A stretch of 64,000 nucleotides of DNA from Clytia hemisphaerica (lineage: Eukaryota > Cnidaria > Hydrozoa > Leptothecata > Clytiidae). The translations under genes and the position numbers were made by a program. The notes under the pieces were generated by a model that worked only from the letters and a program-made list of their open reading frames with translations, was not told the DNA's origin and did not search any database. Below, piece after piece: positions 30,489-41,934 of the stretch. The number at the start of each line of letters is the position of its first letter. Position 1 is the stretch's first letter. The stretch is taken from assembly GCA_902728285.1 (NCBI GenBank), contig CACVBU010000918.1, positions 143,086 through 207,085 of the forward strand, given 5' to 3'.

Positions 30489-30889
30489 TACACCGTTTAG
30501 GAGTGTCGACTGCGCACGCGTCAATCCAATTTTCCATTGTTTTGATTTTAGCGATCACGGAAAATTCACTCTCCTCCGTAAAAAAACGGTAGGTAAACAT
30601 CTGGTTCTCATAAGGAAACATAGCAGAAAAACGGTAGGTAAAGAACTCCTTTTAATCATAACTTCTTTTCCTCTTGATGAATTTTTGTGAAATTTTCAGG
30701 AGACTTATAAAATTATCATTGATATCATGTTCAAATATCTAAATCATTCTCTTTAAAGGAGAGACAAAAATTCACAATGTTTACATTCCTCTAACCTTTC
30801 ACAGTACTAAAGTGCGCATTTTTACCTACCATTTTTACCGGGCCTCTGCAATGGAGTACCGTGAAATGGCGAGACTCCTAAACGGTGTA
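30489..30889. mobile_element. Inverted-repeat element R
   Basis: TACACCGTTTAGGAGTGTCG at the left and CGAGACTCCTAAACGGTGTA at the right. AACGGTAGGTAAA occurs twice inside, with an inverted TTTACCTACC partner near 30820. Flanking words CACTTTTTGTATAAGTGGAA (30470) recur at 30920. Confidence 0.7.
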
Positions 30890-32379
30890 TTGCCTGATTC
30901 TTACCCCTCCAAGCTGCACTTTTTGTATAAGTGGAATTGCCTGATTCTTACTCCTACCTAGCCCTTAATTTGAGAATTAACCTTGCAGATTTTTTGTATT
31001 TCGCAGAGTGTCTTGTTGCTGAAGGCCAATATTCTTATGATACTACTGGAGCACACACAATAGAGATTTACCTTTATGAATGGCAGCAACAGTCAGTGAC
31101 AGTGAAATCTTGAATTATCCTCTTTATTTCTTGAACTCTTTACTTCTCAGTCTTTGTTTTGTGACTTTGAGAGAAAAAGAGATCACGTTGAACACTCCAC
31201 GTTGAGTTGAAGATAGTCTATGTAGGTGGTAGACTATACGAAATACAGACAATAACAAGATACGGTCTTCAGCCATATATCAACATATGGCTTTGCTCGG
31301 CTTTGCTAGAGGATAGAAAATTGTATGCTAACCGACAGGCGATCCCTGTCGATCCCTCTACATTATAGCGCTGAGTTTAGCCTGGAAAATATATGTACTC
31401 TCGCGGAACACCGCCTAATTGCTTTGCGTAACTAACAAACGTACGGGCACTGTGCAGATGAAAGGCCCACTACGCTGCGCTGCTGGGCCAAAAAGACGTT
31501 TAGGAACCAAAATTTCATGCTCTTGAAATATTCTTTCATATTCAAGACTTCGTGAGCATAAAAAGACATCTATCTCATCAAAAAATTGAGTAATTTGGCT
31601 AAGAACATTGATGCATGCTTATTTAATACTGATTCTTATAGATAAAGATGCGTTTTTTGAGCTGAAAAGTTTTTTTACAAAAATCAGCTTGACTCATCTT
31701 TTACAAAGATCCAATATTTCACAAAGTCCAAAAAACTCTTTTTTAGCCGTTTTTTGGCCCAAATTGCCCAAATACATCTTTTTTCGAAAAATCGGGTTCA
31801 GTCACATTCGAGGGTTTATAGTTATGCATCTTTGTGCAAAAAATCACAAAGAATGAAAGAGCCAATCTCGAGAAAAGCTAATACCTAAGTAATTGATAAT
31901 GTGCTTATAAAGAATATTGAACTTGGCCAGTTTCTCTATAAAAACACGCCAAGCAACCAAAATTTCATGTCTAAACACACATATTCTTCAAAAATAAGCC
32001 CTCATGGGCAAAAAAAACTTCTATCTCATAAAGAAATTGAGTAATTTGACTAAGAACATTGATGTATGCTTATTGATAGTGATTCTTATAGATAAACATG
32101 CGTTTTTTAAGCCAAATAAATTTTTTTGCAAATTTAATGATCCAATTTTTCACAAAGTCTAAAAACCCGTTTTTTAGCCGTTTTTTGGCCCAAAATTTTT
32201 TTTTCGAAAATCGGGCTCCGTCACATTTTGGCCACCACCGTTTGGCACCTTTGTATCGAAAATCAAATGATTCCTATGATTCAATCTCGAGAAAAGCTGG
32301 TAACGAACAGACGGATGGCCGGACGAACGGACAGAGGTGAATTTATAGGAACTCCACCCCACCGGGGTAGGTCCAAAAA

Positions 32380-32521
32380 CAAATATGGATCATTTTAATT
32401 GTTGTTTCGATAGTTTTATAAGTTTGTTTTGGACACGTGATTTTAATTGTTCTCTTTTAATGACACGTGGTTCGCACAATATTTACACTTTACTACTTTT
32501 AATTCCTTTAAGGGACTGACC
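32380..32521. mobile_element. Element D, second copy, right half
   Basis: It resumes the match to 21254-21473 with AAATATGG...TTAATTGTTG, TAAGTTTGTTTTGGA, GACACGTGGTTCGCACAATA and the terminal TACTACTTTTAATTCCTTTA. The left half is at 26615-26710. Confidence 0.78.
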
Positions 32522-33083
32522 TTTGAATTCATAGCATATTTTCCAATTTTAAAAAGCCCATTTATTCTAAATTTTTCATTTTTGTTTTTCTTAAATTTCA
32601 ACACTCGAAATCGCCTTTCCAACAAGGTAATACTTTTTAATTACTATGATTCTATTTCATATTTAGGGGTCACACTCCACATAAAATCATAAAATATGAC
32701 ATTTGAGATCGAAGTTATGGCACTTAGTGGAAGTATGAACAAAGACAGCATGATGAGTTGTTTGCGTTGTTAATACTTCGAAAGCGGGTAAAAAAATATT
32801 AGTGGCGCATAGTGGCGTTGATATTTCCGCCCACTACTTAATGGAACCTCCTCTTGCCACTTGCACCTTCCTTTCCCAAACCAAACACACCCTTTCACAA
32901 GGAAAATTACCGGGGAAACAAGTATTGACAAAGAAATGTGAGGTAAATCTAATACAGAATAAAATTGGTAAATAAAGTAAAATTTAGTACAAAGTATTGT
33001 TGTTAATACCTCTTTATAAAGAGTATTTGTCAACTTGAAAAAATAATTTAGAAAACACGCGATTCACTTCATAAGATTCCTTC

Positions 33084-35177
33084 CTAACTTTGAAAAATCT
33101 TTTTCAAAGATAATGACATCGATCGAACGGCTTGAAAATTCAAAACTAAGTCCTTCGCAACATCCGATAAGATTGTACCAGGATTAATATACCACGGATT
33201 GTTTGTAGATAGTTTCCAACTGACTTTATCGCAACAGTACTTGTCTCTTAATTCCAAATTTAATCGCTTGGTAACTTTTTTTACAGTATCACTAGAAAAA
33301 CGAATCGTAACAAGCTCTTCCATGATTTCGGAGTTTCCACATTGTTTACAAGAAAAAAGTTTCACACAAATGTTTCGATCAACGTAAAGTTTAACAGTAT
33401 TTTGAAAGCCGATTTCTCTCTTCATTTGATAAAGATACGAATGATCTCCCGGTATCAGATATTCGACAGGACACTGTCTAAGGCGAACTGGAAAACAAAC
33501 TAATTCTGAAACAGCATTAGTCACCTCACTAATAGTCGATGATTCTTTCATTTCAATTCGGTCATCCAACAAATTATAACAATCTATTTCTCTGATTGAC
33601 CATACAGTCAAATTACGTGGTGGCTTTGATACTAAATTTAGAGTCAAGATTCCATCTTTTTTATCGTCAGCGTTGCTTTTGGTCCAAAAGATTTCTGACA
33701 ACATATCGTGGGGCTCAAGTTGATGTCCCTCGCAAAGATAGATTTGCAAATGGTGAGGGATTTTATACTCTTTGTCCACAAAGTTTTCTATGGACGATAA
33801 AGTATTGTGTTCACGAATATCCAAAGTTTTCGTTTTTGTAAGCGATTTCAAAACAAACATTTTCAACCCAACAATCTTGAAAAAATAATTTTCAAGAGGA
33901 TTTATAAGTTCATATTTTCCTGGTACAGGCTGAGGCGTCACTATTTGAATACAGATATTTTCTTGTGGACCAGCCTGACTAAAAAACAAACTATAAAGTT
34001 GTTTCTCTGAATTTACAATCATGCCAGATAGAGATTCAAGATGATATAGGTGATGGGGCAAATTAAATTCTTTTGTGATCTGTGACCTTAGCTCAGTAAA
34101 CCAATCTTGGTTTTGGGTTAAAGGTGGGGTTATATTCTCTAGCGAGATGATCTGATATTTCTCATCTTGAATTTGGATTGAACATATCTGTTTTAAACCA
34201 AGTTCTTTAATTTTTGAACTTAATTCATTAGATTGCGATTGGTTGATCTTGCACATAAGATGTATTACTACCGGACAATCTTTGTCGTTTTTCAAAAGAA
34301 TCTTCAAAATCGATCTCCTATCGCTGACATATTCAGCATCGTGGTAAAGCACCTGATTTTCAACAGGAATTCCGGTTTCTTTTTCAATAAATTCTTTCAA
34401 ACCAACAACAGTACAATCATTAGTCTTTGGATACCATAGAGCTATTTCACGATATTGACTTCCATCATTTTCTCCTTTACAAGTCTTCAATACTCGAACA
34501 TAAGGCAATCGCCGACATAAACTAACTCTCGCATCATAATGAATATTTATTCTTTCAGATTCTGGTTGACTCAACAAACCGACATAAACAACAAAATCTT
34601 TATCAAATAGTCCTGCAATCGACATATGGTATAGCCATGTCTTGGTACTTTCAATAATAACTTCATTGGTGTAGGGTTTACAGTAAAAGAAGACTCTACC
34701 AAATGGAAATCCACTCAAATATTGTCCATCGTTCTTGAAATTGGTGAACGAACACAGCCAAGGTCTTACGTAGTTCCCTTGGTACGTAACAATAGGCTTT
34801 TCATCGTTAACACATACACGAATCCGGGGTAAGTTTATAACATACTTCTTACTCGAACAAGAGTATGAATTGCTCTGAAAATTCGTCTTTTCCCCATTTG
34901 CGTTATAATTGATTCGAAATAATGCACAATAAACAGTACTGGTTGAACTCGAATCCACTGTCCTCCGCTCACTTATTAGATTCTCTTCGTCAAGTAGAAC
35001 TTCAAAGTCGTCACCAGATCTTAAGTAAATGACTGCCTCTACATTTTTGCTTGTTTTTCTTAGGAGTTTTCTTTTTACCTCTTTTACTGTTGTCGGACCA
35101 ACATATGGAATATGCGCTATAGTCTGTTCTGACTTCACATCAATAATTTCCATAGAATTATTTTCACGAAACGCCAT
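33084..35177 (-). CDS. Poly-ubiquitin-like-domain protein, copy 1 (intact)
   Basis: 697 residues in a single coding exon, ATG at 35177. I recognise no named family. Ubiquitin-like beta-grasp units can be read by pattern at about residues 16-90, 242-309 (VGLKEFIEKETGIPVENQVL, then LYHDAEYVSDRRS: close to the helix and second half of ubiquitin), 331-416, 431-518, 523-602 and 605-686. Residues 93-225 are unassigned. The last unit has CKQCG and CC, a possible metal site. No C-terminal Gly-Gly, so it is unlikely to be conjugated as a ubiquitin-like modifier. No signal peptide or TM. A CAG acceptor at 35233-35235 suggests a 5'-UTR intron. It is the only one of four tandem copies that is fully open, so it is the likely working gene. 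Confidence 0.85.
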   Translation of the reverse strand: MAFRENNSMEIIDVKSEQTIAHIPYVGPTTVKEVKRKLLRKTSKNVEAVIYLRSGDDFEVLLDEENLISERRTVDSSSTSTVYCALFRINYNANGEKTNFQSNSYSCSSKKYVINLPRIRVCVNDEKPIVTYQGNYVRPWLCSFTNFKNDGQYLSGFPFGRVFFYCKPYTNEVIIESTKTWLYHMSIAGLFDKDFVVYVGLLSQPESERINIHYDARVSLCRRLPYVRVLKTCKGENDGSQYREIALWYPKTNDCTVVGLKEFIEKETGIPVENQVLYHDAEYVSDRRSILKILLKNDKDCPVVIHLMCKINQSQSNELSSKIKELGLKQICSIQIQDEKYQIISLENITPPLTQNQDWFTELRSQITKEFNLPHHLYHLESLSGMIVNSEKQLYSLFFSQAGPQENICIQIVTPQPVPGKYELINPLENYFFKIVGLKMFVLKSLTKTKTLDIREHNTLSSIENFVDKEYKIPHHLQIYLCEGHQLEPHDMLSEIFWTKSNADDKKDGILTLNLVSKPPRNLTVWSIREIDCYNLLDDRIEMKESSTISEVTNAVSELVCFPVRLRQCPVEYLIPGDHSYLYQMKREIGFQNTVKLYVDRNICVKLFSCKQCGNSEIMEELVTIRFSSDTVKKVTKRLNLELRDKYCCDKVSWKLSTNNPWYINPGTILSDVAKDLVLNFQAVRSMSLSLKKIFQS

Positions 35178-35235
35178 CTTCCCAATTGAGAAAAATTTTA
35201 AAACACTACTTGTGAGCTCTGTTAAGGCTCGCCTG
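35178..35235 (-). promoter_or_regulatory. 5'-UTR exon and splice acceptor of poly-UBL copy 1
   Basis: On the minus strand a run of pyrimidines ending CATTACAG is followed by GCGAGCC and 55 bases of leader up to the ATG. The same acceptor stands before copies 2 (exon from 38180) and 3 (exon from 41132) but is not kept before copy 4. The upstream non-coding exon was not located. Confidence 0.5.
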
Positions 35236-36030
35236 TAATGATTGAAGAAAAAAAAGAAGCAAAATTTAGCTTCCTACTCCACACCTAATTAGTTTCGTTG
35301 TAATTAAAACAAATCAAGCTGCATTTTAAATTAAATCTTCAAAAATAGACTAATGACTACTACCCCATTAACAATAACGATGACTTTTTGATATGTAGGA
35401 GTTTAACTGGATTCTCTTTAAAAGTCCCTTGATTAATCTCCCGATCAGAATTTTTGTAAATTATGTCATTAAAATGGTTATCGAAAGCAAAGGCTCGATT
35501 TTAAGGAAGGAAATGAGATAACCTGTGTTAAATTTGCCTGTAGCTGTACGAGAAAAACAAGTAAATTTAAGAGCGTATTGGAGTCGATGGTCCGTCGTTA
35601 TTATCTGTGCTACTTTGAGACTTTCTAAGTATTCAGAGATACAATCACTCCCGTCAGCCCCCCCTTGAAAAAGCCTTTTAAACAGCAGGTCAACAATTTC
35701 ACAACACAGCCAATGCCCAAAGAGTGTAAACGCTTTTTATTTCTAAGAACAATTAAAAAAAAACACAATTTTAAAAGTAATTTGATAAGAAACACAAGCC
35801 TCAGATATGGGTCCTCAGAACAAAAGCTCTTTTGTTTGAAACAGTAGAAATTTAAGACCAATTTACAGGATCAACTGAAATTAACTTGTTCTTATAAAAA
35901 CAAACATGTGATAATGCGAGTTGTTTTCGTGCTATCTGATAATATTCTGACACTTTCAAAAGGATAAGAATCAACCTCAAAAGAAATACTATATATACAA
36001 AATACGCAATTCACTTCATAAAATTCCTTC

Positions 36031-38125
36031 TTAACTTTGAAAAATCTTTTTCAAAGATAATGACATCGATCGAACGGCTTGAAAATTCAAAACTAAGTCC
36101 TTCGCAATATCCGATAAGATTGTACCAGGATTAATATGCCGAGGATTGTTTGCAGATAGTTTCCACTCAACTTTACGACAACAGTATCCGTGTCTTAATT
36201 CATTGTTACACTCCTTCAGGGATTCTTTTATCTTTTTACCGTCAGTATCAACGGGGAGAGATTTTTTCTACAATGGACGAGTTTTCCACAGCGTGTACAA
36301 GAGAAAAACTTGACACGGATGCTTCGATATACAAATAATTCAACATGAGGACCAAAAAGCAGATTGTCTTACGATTTGGAAAAGATAACATTCATCATTT
36401 AACATGATGGAAGGTAAGTTTTTCTCGGCTCCTATATGTAAAGGTCGGATTGAATATGAAGCCAGTTTCTGGTATGGAATTTTTGCACGTCAGTAAGGGT
36501 TGAAGTTTCTTTCACTTCGATCGTTTCTGGTAACTCACTTTTGGTATATAAAGGCCCATTTAATTGTACAGTTAAAGTTTTTGGTGATTTTTATATCAGA
36601 TTTAAAATTAAGATTCAATCTTTCTTATCCTGGGCACAACTATTGTTGCAAAATATTTCTAACAGCATGTCATACTTTTCAAGTTGTTTTCCTTTGGATA
36701 AAAAGATTTGCAAATAATCTGGGATTTTATACTCTTTTTCCACAAAGTTTTTAATAGAAGATAAAGTCTTGTATTTACGAAAATCTAAGCTATAAGTCTT
36801 TGTCAGCGATTTCAAAACTATAGTTTTCAACCCAAAAGTCTTGAAATAATAACTCTCGACAATGTTTTCGACTTCTCTTGAAAGAGGTTGAATTGTCACT
36901 AGTCGAAGTCGTATATTTTCTTTGAATGCATCCAGCTTACAAAACATACTATAAAGTTGTTTTTCTGAAATTACCATAAAGCCACTTGTAGATTCTAAAT
37001 GATAAAGATGGGAGGGTAAACTGATGCACAATCTTAGTTTAGTCAACCAATTTTCATTATGGGCCAATTTTGAAATGAAATCTTCAAAAAGTGTCAAGTG
37101 ATGTTTTGCATCTTCGACTGTGATCGAAGATATTGCTTGAATACCAAGTTCCTTTGCTTTGGGACTTATAAATTCATTAGATTGTGATTGGTTGATCTTG
37201 CACATAAGATGTATTACTACCGGACAATCTTTGTCGTTTCTCAAAAGAATCTTCAAAATCGATCTTCCATCACTGATATATTCAGCATCGTGGTAAAGCA
37301 TCTGATTTTCAACAACATTCCGGTTTCTTTTTTTAATAATTCTTTCAAACCAACAACAGTACAATCATTAGTCTTTGGATACCATCGAGCTATTTCACGA
37401 TATTGACTTCCATCATTTTCTCCTTTATAAGTATTCAATACTCGAACGTAAGGCAAGCGCCGACAGAAACTCACCCTCCCATCATAATGAATATTTATTC
37501 TTTCAGATTCTGGTTGACTCAACAGTCCGATATAAACAACAAAATCTTTATCAAATTGTCCTGCAATCGACATATGGTATAGCCATGTTTTGGTATTTTC
37601 GATAATAACTTCATTGGTGTAAGGTTTACAGTAAAAGTAAACTCTACCCAATGGAAATCCACTCAAATATTGTCCATCGTTCTTGAAATTGGTGAACGAA
37701 CACAACCAAGGTCTTAAGTAGTTCCCTTGGTACGTAACAATAGGCTTTTCATCGTTAACACATACACGAATCCGGGGTAAGTTTATAACATAATTCTTAC
37801 TCGAACAAGAGTATGAATTGCTCTGAAAATTCGTCTTTTCCCCATTTGTGTTATAATTGATTCGAAATAATGCACAATACACAGTACTGGTTGAACTCGA
37901 ATCCACTGTCCTCCGCTCACTTATTAGATTCTCTTCGTCAAGTAGAACTTCAAAGTCGTCACCAGATCTTAAGTAAAAGACTGCCTCTACATTTTTGGTT
38001 GTATTTTTCAGCAGTTCTCGTTTTACTTCTTTTACTGTTGTCGGACCAACATATGGAATATGCGCTATAGTCTGTTCTGACTTCACATCAATAATTTCCA
38101 TAGAATTATTTTCACGAAACGCCAT
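36031..38125 (-). pseudogene. Poly-UBL copy 2 (frameshifted, nonsense)
   Basis: Same gene as copy 1 over its whole length. The N-terminal part is open from 38125 to about 37320, where the frame breaks in the second UBL. The reading resumes in another frame to a TGA at 36615-36617, where copy 4 has a Gly codon. The C-terminal part (36031-36614) has several one-base gains in homopolymer runs compared with copy 3. A possible AATAAA on the minus strand lies near 35737. Either a pseudogene or a good copy damaged by consensus errors, but the TGA is not a homopolymer error. Confidence 0.75.
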
Positions 38126-38990
38126 CTTCCCAATTGAGAAAAATTTTAAAACACTACTTGTGAGCTCTGTTAAGGCTCGCCTGTAATGATTGAGAAAAAA
38201 AAAGAAGCAAATTTAGCTTCCTACTCCACACACTAATTAGTTTCGTTGTAATTAAAACAAATCAAGCTGCATTTTAAATTAAATCTTCAAAATAGACTAA
38301 TGACTAATGACTACCTACCCCATTAAACAATAACGATGACTTTTTGATATGTAGGAAGTTTAACTGGATTCTCTTTAAAAGTCCCTTGATTAATCTCCCG
38401 ATCAGAATTTTTGTAAATTATGTCATTAAAAATGGTTATCGAAAGCAAAGGCTCGATTTTAAGGAAGGAATGAGATAACCTGTGTTAAATTTGCCTGTAG
38501 CTGTACGAGAAAAACAAGTAAATTTAAGAGCGTATTGGAGTCGATGGTCCGTCGTTATTATCTGTGCTACTTTGAGACTTTTCTAAGTATTTCAGAGATA
38601 CAATCACTCCCGTCAGCCACCCCTTGAAAAAGCCTTTTAACAGCATGTCAACAATTTCACAAACATCAGACAATGCCCAAAGAGTGTAAACGCTTTTTAT
38701 TTCTAAGAACAATTAAAAAAAAACAATTTTATAAAAGTAATTTGATAAGAACACAAGCCTCAGATATGGGTCCTCAGAACAAAAGCTCTTTTGTTTGAAA
38801 CAGTAGAAATTTAAGACCAATTACAGGATCAACTGAAATTAACTTGTTCTTATAAAAAACAAACATGTGATAATGCGAGTTGTTTTCGTGCTATCTGATA
38901 ATATTCTGACACTTTCAAAAGGATAAGAATCAACCTCAAAAGAAATACTATATATACAAAATACGCAAATTCACTTCATAAAATTCCTTC

Positions 38991-41077
38991 TTAACTTTGA
39001 AAAATCTTTTTCAAAGATAATGACATCGATCGAACGGCTTGAAAATTCAAAACTAAGTCCTTCGCAATATCCGATAAGATTGTACCAGGATTAATATGCC
39101 GAGGATTGTTTGCAGATAGTTTCCACTCAACTTTACGACAACAGTATCCGTGTCTTAATTCATTGTTACACTCCTTCAGGGATTCTTTTATCTTTTTACC
39201 GTCAGTATCAACGGGGAGAGATTTTTCTACAATGGACGAGTTTCCACAGCGTGTACAAGAGAAAAACTTGACACGGATGCTTCGATATACAAATAATTCA
39301 ACATGAGGACCAAAAGCAGATTGTCTTACGATTTGGAAAAGATAACATTCATCATTTAACATGATGGAAGGTAAGTTTTTCTCGGCTCCTATATGTAAAG
39401 GTCGGATTGAATATGAAGCCAGTTCTGGTATGGAATTTTGCACGTCAGTAAGGGTTGAAGTTTCTTTCACTTCGATCGTTTCTGGTAACTCACTTTTGGT
39501 ATATAAAGGCCCATTTAATTGTACAGTTAAAGTTTTTGGTGATTTTTATATCAGATTTAAAATTAAGATTCAATCTTTCTTATCCTGGGCACAACTATTG
39601 TTGCAAAATATTTCTAACAGCATGTCATACTTTTCAAGTTGTTTTCCTTTGGATAAAAAGATTTGCAAATAATCTGGGATTTTATACTCTTTTTCCACAA
39701 AGTTTTTAATAGAAGATAAAGTCTTGTATTTACGAAAATCTAAGCTATAAGTCTTTGTCAGCGATTTCAAAACTATAGTTTTCAACCCAAAAGTCTTGAA
39801 ATAAAATAACTCTCGACAATGTTTTCGACTTCTCTTGAAAGAGGTTGAATTGTCACTAGTCGAAGTCGTATATTTTCTTTGAATGCATCCAGCTTACAAA
39901 ACATACTATAAAGTTGTTTTTCTGAAATTACCATAAAGCCACTTGTAGATTCTAAATGATAAAGATGGGAGGGTAAACTGATGCACAATCTTAGTTTAGT
40001 CAACCAATTTTCATTATGGGCCAATTTTGAAATGAAATCTTCAAAAAGTGTCAAGTGATGTTTTGCATCTTCGACTGTGATCGAAGATATTGCTTGAATA
40101 CCAAGTTCCTTTGCTTTGGGACTTATAAATTCATTAGATTGTGATTGGTTGATCTTGCACATAAGATGTATTACTACCGGACAATCTTTGTCGTTTCTCA
40201 AAAGAATCTTCAAAATCGATCTTCCATCACTGATATATTCAGCATCGTGGTAAAGCATCTGATTTTCAACATTCCGGTTTCTTTTTTAATAAATTCTTTC
40301 AAACCAACAACAGTACAATCATTAGTCTTTGGATACCATCGAGCTATTTCACGATATTGACTTCCATCATTTTCTCCTTTATAAGTATTCAATACTCGAA
40401 CGTAAGGCAAGCGCCGACAGAAACTCACCCTCCCATCATAATGAATATTTATTCTTTCAGATTCTGGTTGACTCAACAGTCCGATATAAACAACAAAATC
40501 TTTATCAAATTGTCCTGCAATCGACATATGGTATAGCCATGTTTTGGTATTTTCGATAATAACTTCATTGGTGTAAGGTTTACAGTAAAAGTAAACTCTA
40601 CCCAATGGAAATCCACTCAAATATTGTCCATCGTTCTTGAAATTGGTGAACGAACACAACCAAGGTCTTAAGTAGTTCCCTTGGTACGTAACAATAGGCT
40701 TTTCATCGTTAACACATACACGAATCCGGGGTAAGTTTATAACATAATTCTTACTCGAACAAGAGTATGAATTGCTCTGAAAATTCGTCTTTTCCCCATT
40801 TGTGTTATAATTGATTCGAAATAATGCACAATACACAGTACTGGTTGCTCGAATCCACTGTCCTCCGCTCACTTATTAGATTCTCTTCGTCAAGTAGAAC
40901 TTCAAAGTCGTCACCAGATCTTAAGTAAAAGACTGCCTCTACATTTTTGGTTGTATTTTTCAGCAGTTCTCGTTTTACTTCTTTTACTGTTGTCGGACCA
41001 ACATATGGAATATGCGCTATAGTCTGTTCTGACTTCACATCAATAATTTCCATAGAATTATTTTCACGAAACGCCAT
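38991..41077 (-). pseudogene. Poly-UBL copy 3 (frameshifted, nonsense)
   Basis: Nearly identical to copy 2. It shares the TGA (39570-39572). The frame also breaks near 40845 (two bases fewer than copy 2), near 40268 and near 39802 (two extra bases). The C-terminal 159 residues (38991-39470) are open and keep the CTRCG and CC cysteines. The 5' leader and splice acceptor are as in copies 1 and 2. Confidence 0.75.
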
Positions 41078-41934
41078 CTTCCCAATTGAGAAAAATTTTA
41101 AAACACTACTTGTGAGCTCTGTTAAGGCTCGCCTGTAATGATTGAGAAAAAAAAAGAAGCAAATTTAGCTTCCTACTCCACACACTAATTAGTTTCGTTG
41201 TAATTAAAACAAATCAAGCTGCATTTTAAATTAAATCTTCAAAAATAGACTAATGACTACTACCCCATTAACAATAACGATGACTTTTTGATATGTAGGA
41301 AGTTTAACTGGATTCTCTTTAAAAGTCCCTTGATTAATCTCCCGATCAGAATTTTTGTAAATTATGTCATTAAAAATGGTTATCGAAAGCAAAGGCTCGA
41401 TTTTAAGGAAGGAATGAGATAACCTGTGTTAAATTTGCCTGTAGCTGTACGAGAAAAACAAGTAAATTTAAGAGCGTATTGGAGTCGATGGTCCGTCGTT
41501 ATTATCTGTGCTACTTTGAGACTTTTCTAAGTATTTCAGAGATACAATTACTCCCGTCAGCCACCCCTTGAAAAAGCATTTTAACAACATGTCAACAATT
41601 TCACAAACATCAGACAACACCCAAAGAGTGTAAACGTTTTTTATTTCTAAGAACAATTTCAAAAAAACAATTTTATAAAAGTAATTTGATAAGAACACAA
41701 GCCTCAGATATGGGTCCTCAGAACAAAAGCTCTTTTGTTTGAAACAGTAGAAATTTAAGACCAATTACAGGATCAACTGAAATTAACTTGCTCTTATAAA
41801 AAACAAACATGTGATAATGCGAGTTGTTTTCGTGCTATCTGATAATATTCTGACACTTTCAAAAGGATAAGAATCAACCTCAAAAGAAATACTATATATA
41901 CAAAATACGTAAATTCACTTCATAAAATTCCTTC

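Larger units (their letters stand above)
26711..32379 (-). mobile_element. Long family C element, 5.7 kb, inserted into element D
   Basis: The left end CTTTTATGAACCTACCTGGT is the reverse complement of the right end of family C (compare 12811-12831). The right end CACCGGGGTAGGTCCAAAAA is the reverse complement of its left end, preceded by GAAAAGCTGGTAAC and an ACGAACGGACA stretch. Two related modules of about 480 bp occupy about 31560-32340. Between the ends lie other elements (26790-27398, 28304-28566, 29292-30135, 30489-30889) and a satellite (28643-28845). I see no transposase. It could be one element that accumulated insertions, or two family C ends that moved or recombined together. Confidence 0.65.

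Noticed and set aside
30206-30592. 128-codon open frame on the plus strand
   Set aside because: It runs across the left end of element R into its interior and has no domain. Chance frame in repeat DNA.
33084-35177. Reading the poly-UBL gene as a true polyubiquitin precursor
   Set aside because: The units differ greatly from each other and from ubiquitin, and lack Gly-Gly processing sites between and after them.
35625-35861. 78-98 codon minus frame recurring between poly-UBL copies (also 38524-38712 and 41468-41764)
   Set aside because: It recurs only because the intergenic DNA is part of the tandem unit. Its frame is not conserved between units and it has no domain.
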